The notes beneath the pieces were generated by a model, which saw nothing but the letters and a program-made list of their open reading frames with translations, ran no database searches and had not been told where the DNA came from. Shown piece after piece: positions 44,041 through 53,900 of a stretch of DNA of 64,000 nt. The DNA is from Luidia sarsii (taxonomy: Eukaryota; Echinodermata; Asteroidea; Paxillosida; Luidiidae): the NCBI GenBank assembly GCA_949987565.1, contig OX465111.1, forward strand, positions 5,737,921-5,801,920, read 5' to 3'. A program made the position numbers and the translations under genes. Every line of letters begins with the position of its first letter. Positions within the stretch are counted from its first letter, which is position 1.

Positions 44041-44505
44041 CAGAGCCGTTTCCACTACACCAAATAAACACAATTATTTGGATCGCAATTTGAATTGCGA
44101 TTCAAACTCCACTTATTTTGCGTGTGTGGACACAATTAACGTGATTATTAGTCGGATTTGAATCGCGATTCGACTTAGAGTGAGACTTTTTCAAATATTT
44201 AGTCGCATTTATTTGCGACACGGTGTGTGTGGGAACGCTCCACTGAATCACACCAGGGTTTTTTTAATCCCACAATGCATCGCTCACACTCTGATTGACA
44301 GGAAGTGCTGTGCACGTACACATGTATGTCTTCCTGCGTGGGCCACCAACAAGGACAAACCCACCATTTGAGTACAACTGCTAACCACAATCGGCTTGTG
44401 GTTTATTTTGCCTGTATGGACATGACGAAAAAAGAAAAGAAAAAAAAAGCTTTTTTAATCGCGATTCGAATCGCAATTATTTTCGTAGTGGGAACGGCCA
44501 TACTG
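44041..44505. mobile_element. ~465-bp TIR element rich in TCGAATCGCGATT
   Basis: Left end CAGAGCCGTTTCCACTAC; right end is the complement of CAGTATGGCCGTTCCCACTA. The inner part carries repeated palindromic ATTCGAATCGC / GAATCGCGATT blocks at both sides. CAG-starting ends are common in hAT-type MITEs, but no 8-bp duplication is evident. It ends about 200 bp from the HDHD3 stop codon and supplies a minus-strand AATAAA at 44402-44407. Confidence 0.75.
44402..44407 (-). terminator. Candidate poly(A) signal for the HDHD3 gene
   Basis: TTTATT on + reads AATAAA on minus, about 305 nt after the stop codon at 44712. It lies inside the TIR element. No nearer AATAAA was noticed. Use is unproven. Confidence 0.3.
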
Positions 44506-44711
44506 TCAGATGTTGGAAATTTGGTACACCTTCACAGGGTGAATGGAGTACATACCAACATTTCAGAAACACACAATCCTAGGATCAGTCACAAATCACT
44601 GGACTTGCAGTTAGTCCATCTTCATGAAGGCCGAACGCTGCACACGTCCCGGGACGCGCTCATGTCAATCTCCTTCCAGTCACTGAATGCCGGCACGTCT
44701 CAGGCGTGCCT

Positions 44712-45241
44712 TCAGTGAGGGCGGAGCAAGTTTTCCAGCTCTGCGAGATCCGGGATGAAGTGCTCGGCAGCGATGTCTGCGTTGGACGTAGACAGGGAGC
44801 CGTCCCTGTCCACGATCACGGCGGACATCCCGACGGACCTAGCGCCCCAGTAATCCTTCTGCACATTGTCCCCGACATGCAGACACTCCCCCGGCTCCAC
44901 CCGCAACCTCTCCAGGACCAGATTGAACATCGCCGACTCCGGCTTCTCGTGCTTGGTGAAGACGGAGAGGAGAACGAAGGCAAAGTGACTGGCCAGGTCC
45001 AGCGAGCGCAAAGCCTCCACCACGCGCTCGTCACAGTTAGACACCACGCCCAGACACGCTCCCAGCCTGTTCAAGGAGGTCAGCGTAGATTTGACCTCGG
45101 GGAAGACAGACCAGGCTTTGGGCAACTTGAAATCCTCATACAGCGTGTTGGCAATTTGACTGACGGCTTTATCATCCGTATAGCCGCTCGACATAAAAGT
45201 GCGACGAACAACTTCATTCCACCAGTTATTGGAAGACATAC
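44712..45241 (-). CDS. HDHD3: HAD-like hydrolase domain protein 3, exon 2 (C-terminal 176 codons)
   Basis: Coding join on the minus strand: 45530-45338 then 45241-44712, 240 aa in all, close to the ~250 aa of vertebrate HDHD3. Acceptor AATTGCAG ends at 45242; GT completes Gly65 with the G of exon 1 and the exon reads MSSNNWWNEVVRRTF onward. HAD-superfamily motifs: motif II VVSN (Ser132), motif III Lys164 in EKPES, motif IV HVGDNVQKD (Asp189, Asp194). HDHD3 is a Rossmann-fold HAD protein of the haloacid dehalogenase/phosphatase superfamily with no firmly assigned substrate. The stop TGA follows LLRPH. Antisense frames across this exon are shadows. Confidence 0.96.
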
Positions 45242-45337
45242 CTGCAATTATATATGTAGTATACTCAACTCAAACAACTGAATCCAACTCAAACAATTTA
45301 ACTTCAGTTCAACAGATGGTGAAAATAGTTTGCTGAC
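45242..45337 (-). other. HDHD3 intron (96 bp)
   Basis: Minus-strand donor GTCAGC just after ...AACTCAG (45338) and acceptor TTGCAG before 45241. The only intron of the gene model, phase 1. Confidence 0.9.
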
Positions 45338-45530
45338 CTGAGTTGATTCCATAGTTGGGATGTTTGGCTCTCTGCTCTCTCAAGGCACTGGCGAATGCTT
45401 TATCGACGGTGTTGGGATCCAGCTTGATGCCATGCTGACGAGCCGCTCGGCAATACTGGTGCCCCGTCGACTGGTTCACGCGCATCAGCGTGTTGTGGAT
45501 GTCCAGCGTTATGACCTTATATCGTAGCAT
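45338..45530 (-). CDS. HDHD3: HAD-like hydrolase domain protein 3, exon 1 (N-terminal 64 codons)
   Basis: ATG at 45530-45528. The protein starts MLRYKVITLDIHNTLMRVNQ and runs to HPNYGINS, followed by one base (G) of the next codon. Motif I is L-D10-I-H12-N-T-L: the nucleophile Asp10 is present, but the Asp usually two residues later (general acid/base of HAD phosphatases) is His12. Vertebrate HDHD3 also lacks this second Asp, so the change marks the family rather than a broken gene, and ordinary phosphatase activity is doubtful. The helical cap region follows. The start is chosen because it is the first ATG giving family-length N-terminal sequence; no TATA box is evident upstream. Confidence 0.95.
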
Positions 45531-46131
45531 GTTTTACTGGTCTCACCGCATGCCCCTGTTGGGTAGACAGGTTAAGTTAGCACCTGCGGTCTATTTCACC
45601 AAACTCATCCTCAGATTAAGAATGACCAATTGTAAATCAATGAGTGAGGCACTGAATCTATAATCATTGCAGAATAATGTGGAATACTAATACTCGTAAT
45701 TCAATAGTAAATTGAGTTACGATGGATCTTAAGTAAGGGCTTTGTGAAATCGACCATTGATGCATACTTTACAATCATCACCAAAGCCCCAAATTTATCA
45801 CTTAACTGAAAATTAAGTTCGAATTGTAGTAAATTATTTGAAGTAATTACGAAAATGTGCTCACAGACAATATACAGACTAGTAATGACGCAGTTACTGA
45901 AACTGTAAGCTCTAGCAGTAGCAGACAATCCTAGTTCTTCTGATTGACCCTCCAAATTATTTTATTTAGACAAACATTAGGGTTTAAAAATGGTACAAAA
46001 CTATGTATGTGCCTACATTTTAATGTTACTTGAGTTGAAATTTGTAATTGAAATATATGCAATAGGCCAATTTGTATCATTCTTTTTCTATCAATGTATT
46101 CATGAGAATATGCAACATTGACACTTAAACT
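45531..46131. other. HDHD3 upstream region, no other gene seen
   Basis: Presumed promoter and 5' UTR of the minus-strand gene. I see no TATA box or CpG-island character. Some ORFs, none supportable. Confidence 0.4.
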
Positions 46132-46135
46132 TTAA

Positions 46136-46518
46136 AGCCCCTACACAACATTGGTAAGATTGAAAAACAGAAATGTTCACAGATTTACATGAAACTTATG
46201 CAGTTTGAAGATGGTTATAGTAAAAACCTCTCACTGAAATATTTCTGCCAAAATGTTATATTTTTGGAGAAATGAGTAAAAGAAATAGTTTAAGTCTCAC
46301 CGATATCTAAACTATTTTTCGGAACAGTACAGCGTTGAATGCTGCATTTTCGCGAAACAAATAAACAAATGAAGCGGTTTTTCACGATTTTCCCGAGACT
46401 CGGTTGGCGGATTGAGCTGAAATTTTCACAGGCCTGTGTGCTATTTCATGCATATGTTGGATCAGACAACATATGGATGCTATTCTAAGTTGACCTCGAC
46501 CAATGTTGTGTAGGGGCT
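46136..46518. mobile_element. GCCCCTACACA MITE, copy 2 (383 bp)
   Basis: AGCCCCTACACAACATTGGT at 46136 and its complement ACCAATGTTGTGTAGGGGCT ending at 46518. Flanks TTAA 46132-46135 and CTAA 46519-46522. The interior is highly similar to 23807-24168 in the same orientation (for example CAGAAATGTTCACAGATTTA). Confidence 0.9.
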
Positions 46519-46522
46519 CTAA

Positions 46523-47466
46523 CTGTATTATAATATGATAAAGCAGATTGCTCATGTTCATGTGTAACTGTAGTTCTGTAAGTGTAATCTTATTCGGTTG
46601 AATATATTGTTCTGTAGGCCTACTAAAAACGTAAATAAAAAGTAAAACAGTTTACTAACAATAATTTAATAAACATTAACAACAGCGTATTAAAACTTGC
46701 TTTGAGCTAGGAGTAGGAGTAGGAGTTAACCCTTGTATGGAATGATCCATATTCGAAATGTTAATTAAAAAAACTTTCCAAGTTGGGACAACACCAAAAG
46801 AAAAACTGCAAAAGCTGTCAATTTAATGAATTCGACAACGAGGTGTCAAAAATGACATTACCATCACATAATTTAACGCGTGAATCAAGACATGCGGAAA
46901 TTCAGCAGGGACCGTATTCCCTGCTGACCGTATCTTTTTTTAGGTGCCGTTACCTTCAATGAAAAGATTCTTACCAAATTCTACCCTATAAACTCATGAA
47001 CAACCCACGTGCATTTAGAAATAATCCCAAATTTAACGTGTACTTACGAGCTCATTTCGTAAGCATTTGCTTGAGTGCATTGCTCGTGTTTGACCCTAGA
47101 GGGCGTTTCCCATAAACAACTGTCATGGACAATGCACCGACTAAAGTCCGAAAAAAGAAAAAAAAAAAAACAACAACAAAAGCCAACACATTTTGGCGAA
47201 TGTAAAATACAGACACTCTTCACATAATTATGAGTTTCAGCGTAATTTATGTGAGATCTTGCGCAAACTTACTTGACAATGACCTTCCCAGGTCAGCATC
47301 ATGTCTGGAGTCCTGTACACACGCGTATTAAATGAACGATGAGATCCTCGCAGTGAATTTTGTCTGACTATTAGTCGGATACCAAATAGACAGTCTAAAA
47401 ATACATACAGAAAACCATAGGGCGTCTGGTAATCTGACCAAATGTTTTCGTCTGCTTTCTTTTTCG
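46523..47466. other. Intergenic, AT-rich, no gene seen
   Basis: Unique DNA with a short GGAGTA triplet repeat near 46711-46727 and an A-run at 47158-47171. No supportable gene. Confidence 0.5.
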
Positions 47467-47793
47467 ATGGATGCACGTGAAGCGCGGGGTTTAAAAAAAA
47501 GTTGGCTGCAGAAAGTTTCACCGATTAAAGTTGCTCTCTGGTCGAAGAACAAAGAAGGTGCCCGCTTCAATTTGAAAGTTCACCGTGACAGCCGTTTATG
47601 GAGGCTGGAAATAGATCGTTTTATCATGGGACTGAACATTAAAGACTTGAGAAGAGCGGCTTTCAGGAGCGCTTCATTTCACGGTATCTACATCAACGGA
47701 ACCACAAATACAATGCTTTGTGATGTCCCGTGCCTTCCATCAGCTACAGCAAGACTCGCAGAGGTCGCAAAGATGAAGAAAGAGAAAATCTAG
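47467..47793 (+). CDS. Unrecognised small basic ORF, 108 codons
   Basis: ATG at 47467, TAG at 47791-47793. The product starts MDAREARGLKKSW and contains KVHRDSRLWRLEIDRFIMGL, followed by NIKDLRRAAFRSA and a Lys-rich C-terminus (VAKMKKEKI). It is Lys/Arg-rich, with no signal peptide, no membrane segment and no domain I recognise. In its favour are non-repetitive amino-acid content and length in an AT-rich area. Against it are antisense frames of similar size and no visible promoter. It could also be one exon of a larger gene, since a donor-like GGTAAGGTAAGC occurs 25 bases after the stop, or a transposon remnant. Confidence 0.3.
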   Translation: MDAREARGLKKSWLQKVSPIKVALWSKNKEGARFNLKVHRDSRLWRLEIDRFIMGLNIKDLRRAAFRSASFHGIYINGTTNTMLCDVPCLPSATARLAEVAKMKKEKI

Positions 47794-47949
47794 CGAATCA
47801 CCGAACTTCTTTCTTGGTAAGGTAAGCGCAGTTTTATGTTTCTCAAAAGAGGTCCAAAATAATTTGGACAAATAATGCCAAGTACTAGTAATATTAATTA
47901 TATTAGCCGTGGCAGAGGTAAATAAAAAAAAACTAACATTCAAATAAAA

Positions 47950-50900
47950 TCCTCTGCCTCTGTATCGCGCACTCTGTTTCTCTCTCCCTGACTCTGTCGG
48001 CCTCTATTTTCTCTCCCTGTCTGCCTATGTCTCCCTCTGTCTGCCTATGTCTGCCTCTGTCTGCCTCTGTCTGTCTCTGTCTGCCTCTGTCTCCCTCTTT
48101 CTCCTCTGTCTTCATCTGTCTCCCTCTGTCTCCATCCCTCTGTCTCCTTCTGTCTCCCTCTGTCTCCCTCTGTCTCTCTCTGTCTCCCTATGTCTCTCTC
48201 TGTCTCCCTATGTATCTCTCTGTCTCCCTATGTCTTTCTCTGTCTCCCTCTGTCTCCCTCTGTTTTCCTCTGTCTCCCTCTGTCTCCCTCTGTCTCCCTA
48301 TGTCTCTCTCTGTCTCCCTCTGTCTTTCTCTGTCTCCCTCTGTCTCCCTCTGTTTTCCTCTGTCTCCCTCTGTCTCCATCTGTCTCCCTCTGTCTCCCTC
48401 TGTCTCCCTCTGTCGCTCTCTTCCCCCCTCTGTCTCCCTCTGTCTCCCTCTGTCTCCCTCTGTTTTCCTCTGTCTCAATCTGTCTCACTCTGTCTCCCTC
48501 TTTTTCCCCCTGTCTCCATCTGTCTCCCTCTGTCTCCCTCTGCCTCCATCTGTCTCCCTCTGTCCCCCTCTGTCTGCCTCTGTCTCAATCTGTCTCCCTC
48601 TGTCTCCATCTGTCTCCTGACTCTCCTCGATCTCCCTCTGTCTCCCTCTGTCTCCATCTGTCTCCCTCTGTCTCCCTCTGTCTCCCTCTGCCATGCCTCT
48701 GTCTCCATCTATCTCCCTCTGTCTCCCTCCGTCTCCATCTGTCTCCATCTGTCTCCCTCTGTCTCCCTCTGTCTGCCTATGTCCCCCTATGTCTCCTCTG
48801 TTTCCCTCTGTCTCCCTCTGTCTCCTTCTGTCCCCCTCTGTCTCAATCTGTCTCCATCTGTCTCCCTCTGTCTCCTCTGTCTCTATCTGTCTCCTTCTGT
48901 CTCCTTCTGCCTCCCTCTGTCTCCCTCTCTCTCCTCTGTCTCCCTCTGTCTCCCTCTGTCTCCCTCTGTCTCCCTCTGTTATCATCTGTCTCCCTCTATC
49001 TCCCTCTTTCTCCCTCTTTCTCCCTCTCTCTCCCTCTGTTTTACTTTGTCTCCCTCTGTCTCATCTGTCTCCCTCAGTCTCCCTCTGTCTCCATCTGTCT
49101 CCCTCTATCTCCCTCTGTCTCCCTCTGTCTCCTCTGTCTCCCTCTGTCTCCCTCTGTCTCCCTCTGTCTCCTCTGTCTCCCTCTGTCTCCCTCTGTCTCC
49201 CTTTGTCTCCCTCTTTCACCCTCTGTCTCCATCTGTCTCCCTCTGTCTCCATTTGTCTCCCTCTATCTCCCTCTGTCTCACTCTGTCTCCATCTGTCTCC
49301 CTCTGTCCCCCTGTCTCCCTCTGTCTCCCTCTGTCTCCCTCTTCCTCCCTCTGTCTCCCTCTGTCTCACTCTGTCTCCCTCTGTCTCCCTCTGTCTCCCT
49401 TTGTCTCCCTCTTTCACCCTCTGTCTCCATCTGTCTCCCTCTGTCTCCCTCTGCCTTCCTCTGTCTCAATCTGTCTCCCTCTGTCTCCATCTGCCATGCC
49501 TCAGTCTCCATCTATCTCCCTCTGTCTCCCTCCGTCTCCATCTGTCTCCATCTGTCTCCCTCTGTCTGCCTATGTCCCCCTATGTCTCCTCAGTCTCCCT
49601 CTGTCTCCCTCTGTCTCCATCTGTCTCCCTCTGTCTCCCTCTGTCTCCCTCTGTCGCTCTCTTCCCCCCTCTGTCTCCCTCTGTCTCCCTCTGTCTCCCT
49701 CTGTTTTCCTCTGTCTCAATCTGTCTCACTCTGTCTCCCTCTTTTTTCCCCTGTCTCCATCTGTCTCCCTCTGTCTCCCTCTGCCTCCATCTGTCTCCCT
49801 CTGTCCCCCTCTGTCTGCCTCTGTCTCAATCTGTCTCCCTCTGTCTCCATCTGTCTCCTGACTCTCCTCGATCTCCCTCTGTCTCCCTCTGTCTCCATCT
49901 GTCTCCCTCTGTCTCCCTCTGCCATGCCTCTGTCTCCATCTATCTCCCTCTGTCTCCCTCCGTCTCCATCTGTCTCCATCTGTCTCCCTCTGTCTCCCTC
50001 TGTCTGCCTATGTCCCCCTATGTCTCCTCTGTTTCCCTCTGTCTCCCTCTGTCTCCTTCTGTCCCCCTCTGTCTCAATCTGTCTCCATCTGTCTCCCTCT
50101 GTCTCCTCTGTCTCTATCTGTCTCCTTCTGTCTCCTTCTGCCTCCCTCTGTCTCCCTCTCTCTCCTCTGTCTCCCTCTGTCTCCCTCTGTCTCCCTCTGT
50201 TATCATCTGTCTCCCTCTATCTCCCTCTTTCTCCCTCTTTCTCCCTCTCTCTCCCTCTGTTTTACTTTGTCTCCCTCTGTCTCATCTGTCTCCCTCAGTC
50301 TCCCTCTGTCTCCATCTGTCTCCCTCTATCTCCCTCTGTCTCCCTCTGTCTCCTCTGTCTCCCTCTGTCTCCCTCTGTCTCCCTCTGTCTCCTCTGTCTC
50401 CCTCTGTCTCCCTCTGTCTCCCTTTGTCTCCCTCTTTCACCCTCTGTCTCCATCTGTCTCCCTCTGTCTCCATTTGTCTCCCTCTATCTCCCTCTGTCTC
50501 ACTCTGTCTCCATCTGTCTCCCTCTGTCCCCCTGTCTCCCTCTGTCTCCCTCTGTCTCCCTCTTCCTCCCTCTGTCTCCCTCTGTCTCACTCTGTCTCCC
50601 TCTGTCTCCCTCTGTCTCCCTTTGTCTCCCTCTTTCACCCTCTGTCTCCATCTGTCTCCCTCTGTCTCCCTCTGCCTTCCTCTGTCTCAATCTGTCTCCC
50701 TCTGTCTCCATCTGCCATGCCTCAGTCTCCATCTATCTCCCTCTGTCTCCCTCCGTCTCCATCTGTCTCCATCTGTCTCCCTCTGTCTGCCTATGTCCCC
50801 CTATGTCTCCTCAGTCTCCCTCTGTCTCCCTCTGTCTCCTTCTGTCTCCCTCTGTCTCCCTCTGACTCCATCTGTCTCCCTATGTCTCCTCTGTCTCCCT

Positions 50901-53900
50901 CTGTCTCTATCTGTCTCCTTCTGTCTCCCTCTGTCTCCCTCTTTCTCCTCTGTCTCCCTCTGTCTCCCTCTGTTATCATCTGTCTCCCTCTGTCTCCCTC
51001 TGTCTCTATCTGTCTCCTTCTGTCTCCCTCTGTCTCCCCCTTTCTCCTCTGTCTCCCTCTGTCTCCCTCTGTCTCCCTCTGTTATCATCTGTCTCCCTCT
51101 GTCTCCCTCTGTTATCATCTGTCTCCCTCTGTCTCCCTCTGTTATCATCTGTCTCCCTCTGTCTCCATCTATCTCACTCTTTCTCCCTCTTTCTCCCTCT
51201 GTCTCCCTCTGTCTCCCTCTGTCTCCCTCTGTTATCATCTGTCTCCCTCAGTCTCCCTCTGTTATCATCTGTCTCCCTCTGTCTCCCTCTGTTATCATCA
51301 GTCTCCCTCTGTCTCCATCTGTTATCATCTGTCTCCTTCTGTCTCCATCTATCTCACTCTTTCTCCTCTGTCTCCCTCTGTCTCCCTCTGTCTTCCTCTG
51401 TTATCATCTGTCTCCCTCAGTCTCCCTCTGTTATCATCTGTCTCCCTCTGTCTCCCTCTGTTATCATCTGTCTCCCTCTGTCTCCATCTGTTATCATCTG
51501 TCTCCTTCTGTCTCCCTCTGTCTCCCTCTTTCTCCTCTGTCTCCCTCTGTCTCCCTCTGTCTCCCTCTGTCTCCTCTGTCTCCCTCTGTCTCCCTCTGTC
51601 TCCCTCTGTCTCCTCTGTCTCCCTCTGTCTCCCTCTGTCTCCCTTTGTCTCCCTCTTTCACCCTCTGTCTCCATCTGTCTCCCTCTGTCTCCATTTGTCT
51701 CCCTCTATCTCCCTCTGTCTCACTCTGTCTCCATCTGTCTCCCTCTGTCCCCCTGTCTCCCTCTGTCTCCCTCTGTCTCCCTCTTCCTCCCTCTGTCTCC
51801 CTCTGTCTCACTCTGTCTCCCTCTGTCTCCCTCTGTCTCCCTTTGTCTCCCTCTTTCACCCTCTGTCTCCATCTGTCTCCCTCTGTCTCCCTCTGCCTTC
51901 CTCTGTCTCAATCTGTCTCCCTCTGTCTCCATCTGCCATGCCTCAGTCTCCATCTATCTTACTCTGTCTCCCTCCGTCTCCATCTGTCTCCATCTGTCTC
52001 CCTCTGTCTGCCTATGTCCCCCTATGTCTCCTCAGTCTCCCTCTGTCTCCCTCTGTCTCCTTCTGTCTCCCTCTGTCTCCCTCTGTCTCCATCTGTCTCC
52101 CTATGTCTCCTCTGTCTCCCTCTGTCTCTATCTGTCTCCTTCTGTCTCCCTCTGTCTCCCTCTTTCTCCTCTGTCTCCCTCTGTCTCCCTCTGTTATCAT
52201 CTGTCTCCCTCTGTCTCCCTCTGTCTCTATCAGTCTCCTTCTGTCTCCCTCTGTCTCCCTCTTTCTCCTCTGTCTCCCTCTGTCTCCCTCTGTCTCCCTC
52301 TGTTATCATCTGTCTCCCTCTGTCTCCCTCTGTTATCATCTGTCTCCCTCTGTCTCCCTCTGTTATCATCTGTCTCCCTCTGTCTCCATCTATCTCACTC
52401 TTTCTCCCTCTTTCTCCCTCTGTCTCCCTCTGTCTCCCTCTGTCTCCCTCTGTTATCATCTGTCTCCCTCAGTCTCCCTCTGTTATCATCTGTCTCCCTC
52501 TGTCTCCCTCTGTTATCATCAGTCTCCCTCTGTCTCCATCTGTTATCATCTGTCTCCCTCTGTCTCCATCTATCTCACTCTTTCTCCTCTGTCTCCCTCT
52601 GTCTCTCTCTGTCTTCCTCTGTTATCATCTGTCTCCCTCAGTCTCCCTCTGTTATCATCTGTCTCCCTCTGTCTCCCTCTGTTATCATCTGTCTCCCTCT
52701 GTCTCCATCTGTTATCATCTGTCTCCTTCTGTCTCCCTCTGTCTCCCTCTTTCTCCTCTGTCTCCCTCTGTCTCCCTCTGTTATCATCTGTCTCCCTCTG
52801 TCTCCCTCTGTTATCATCTGTCTCCCTCTGTCTCCCTCTGTTATCATCTGTCTCCCTCTGTCTCCATCTATCTCACTCTTTCTCCCTCTTTCTCCCTCTT
52901 TCTCCCTCTGTCTCCCTCTGTCTCCCTCTGTCTCCCTCTGTTATCATCTGTCTCCCTCAGTCTCCCTCTGTTATCATCTGTCTCCCTCTGTCTCCCTCTG
53001 TCTCTATCTGTCTCCTTCTGTCTCCCTCTGTCTCCCTCTTTCTCCCCTGTCTCCTTCTGTCTCCCTCTGTCTCCCTCTGTTATCATCTGTCTCCCTCTGT
53101 CTCCCTCTGTTATCATCTGTCTCCCTCTGTCTCCCTCTGTTATCATCTGTCTCCCTCTGTCTCCATCTATCTCACTCTTTCTCCCTCTTTCTCCCTCTTT
53201 CTCCCTCTTTCTCCCTCTGTCTCCCTCTGTCTCCCTCTGTCTCCCTCTGTCTCCCTCTGTTATCATCTGTCTCCCTCTGTTATCATCTGTCTCCCTCAGT
53301 CTCCCTCTGTTATCATCTGTCTCCCTCTGTTATCATCTGTCTCCCTCTGTCTCACTCTTTCTCCCTCTTTCTCCCTCTTTCTCCCTCTGTCTCCCTCTGT
53401 CTCCCTCTGTTATCATCTGTCTCCCTCAGTCTCCCTCTGTTATCATCTGTCTCCCTCTGTCTCCCTCTGTTATCATCTGTCTCCCTCTGTCTCCCTCTGT
53501 CTCCCTCTGTCTCCCTCTGTTATCATCTGTCTCCCTCTGTCTCCCTCTGTTATCATCTGTCTCCCTCTGTGTCACTCTTTCTCCCTCTTTCTCCCTCTTT
53601 CTCCCTCTTTCTCCCTCTGTCTCCCTCTGTCTCCATCTGTGTCCATCTGTCTCCCTCTGTCTCCCTCTGTCATGCCTCTGTCTCCCTCTATCTGTCTCCC
53701 TTTGTCTCCCTCTGTGTGCCTCTGTCCCCCTCTTTCCCCCTCTGTCTGCCTCTCTCTCCCTCTGTCTCCCTCTGTCTCATCTGTCTCCCTCAGTCTCCCT
53801 CTGTCTCCCTCTGTCGCTCTATTCCCCCCTCTGTCTCCCTATGTCTCATCTGTCTCCCTCAGTCTCCCTCTGTCTCCATCTGTCTCCCTCTGTCTTTTCT

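Noticed and set aside
44706..45281. 191-codon + strand ORF
   Set aside because: Antisense shadow of HDHD3 exon 2.
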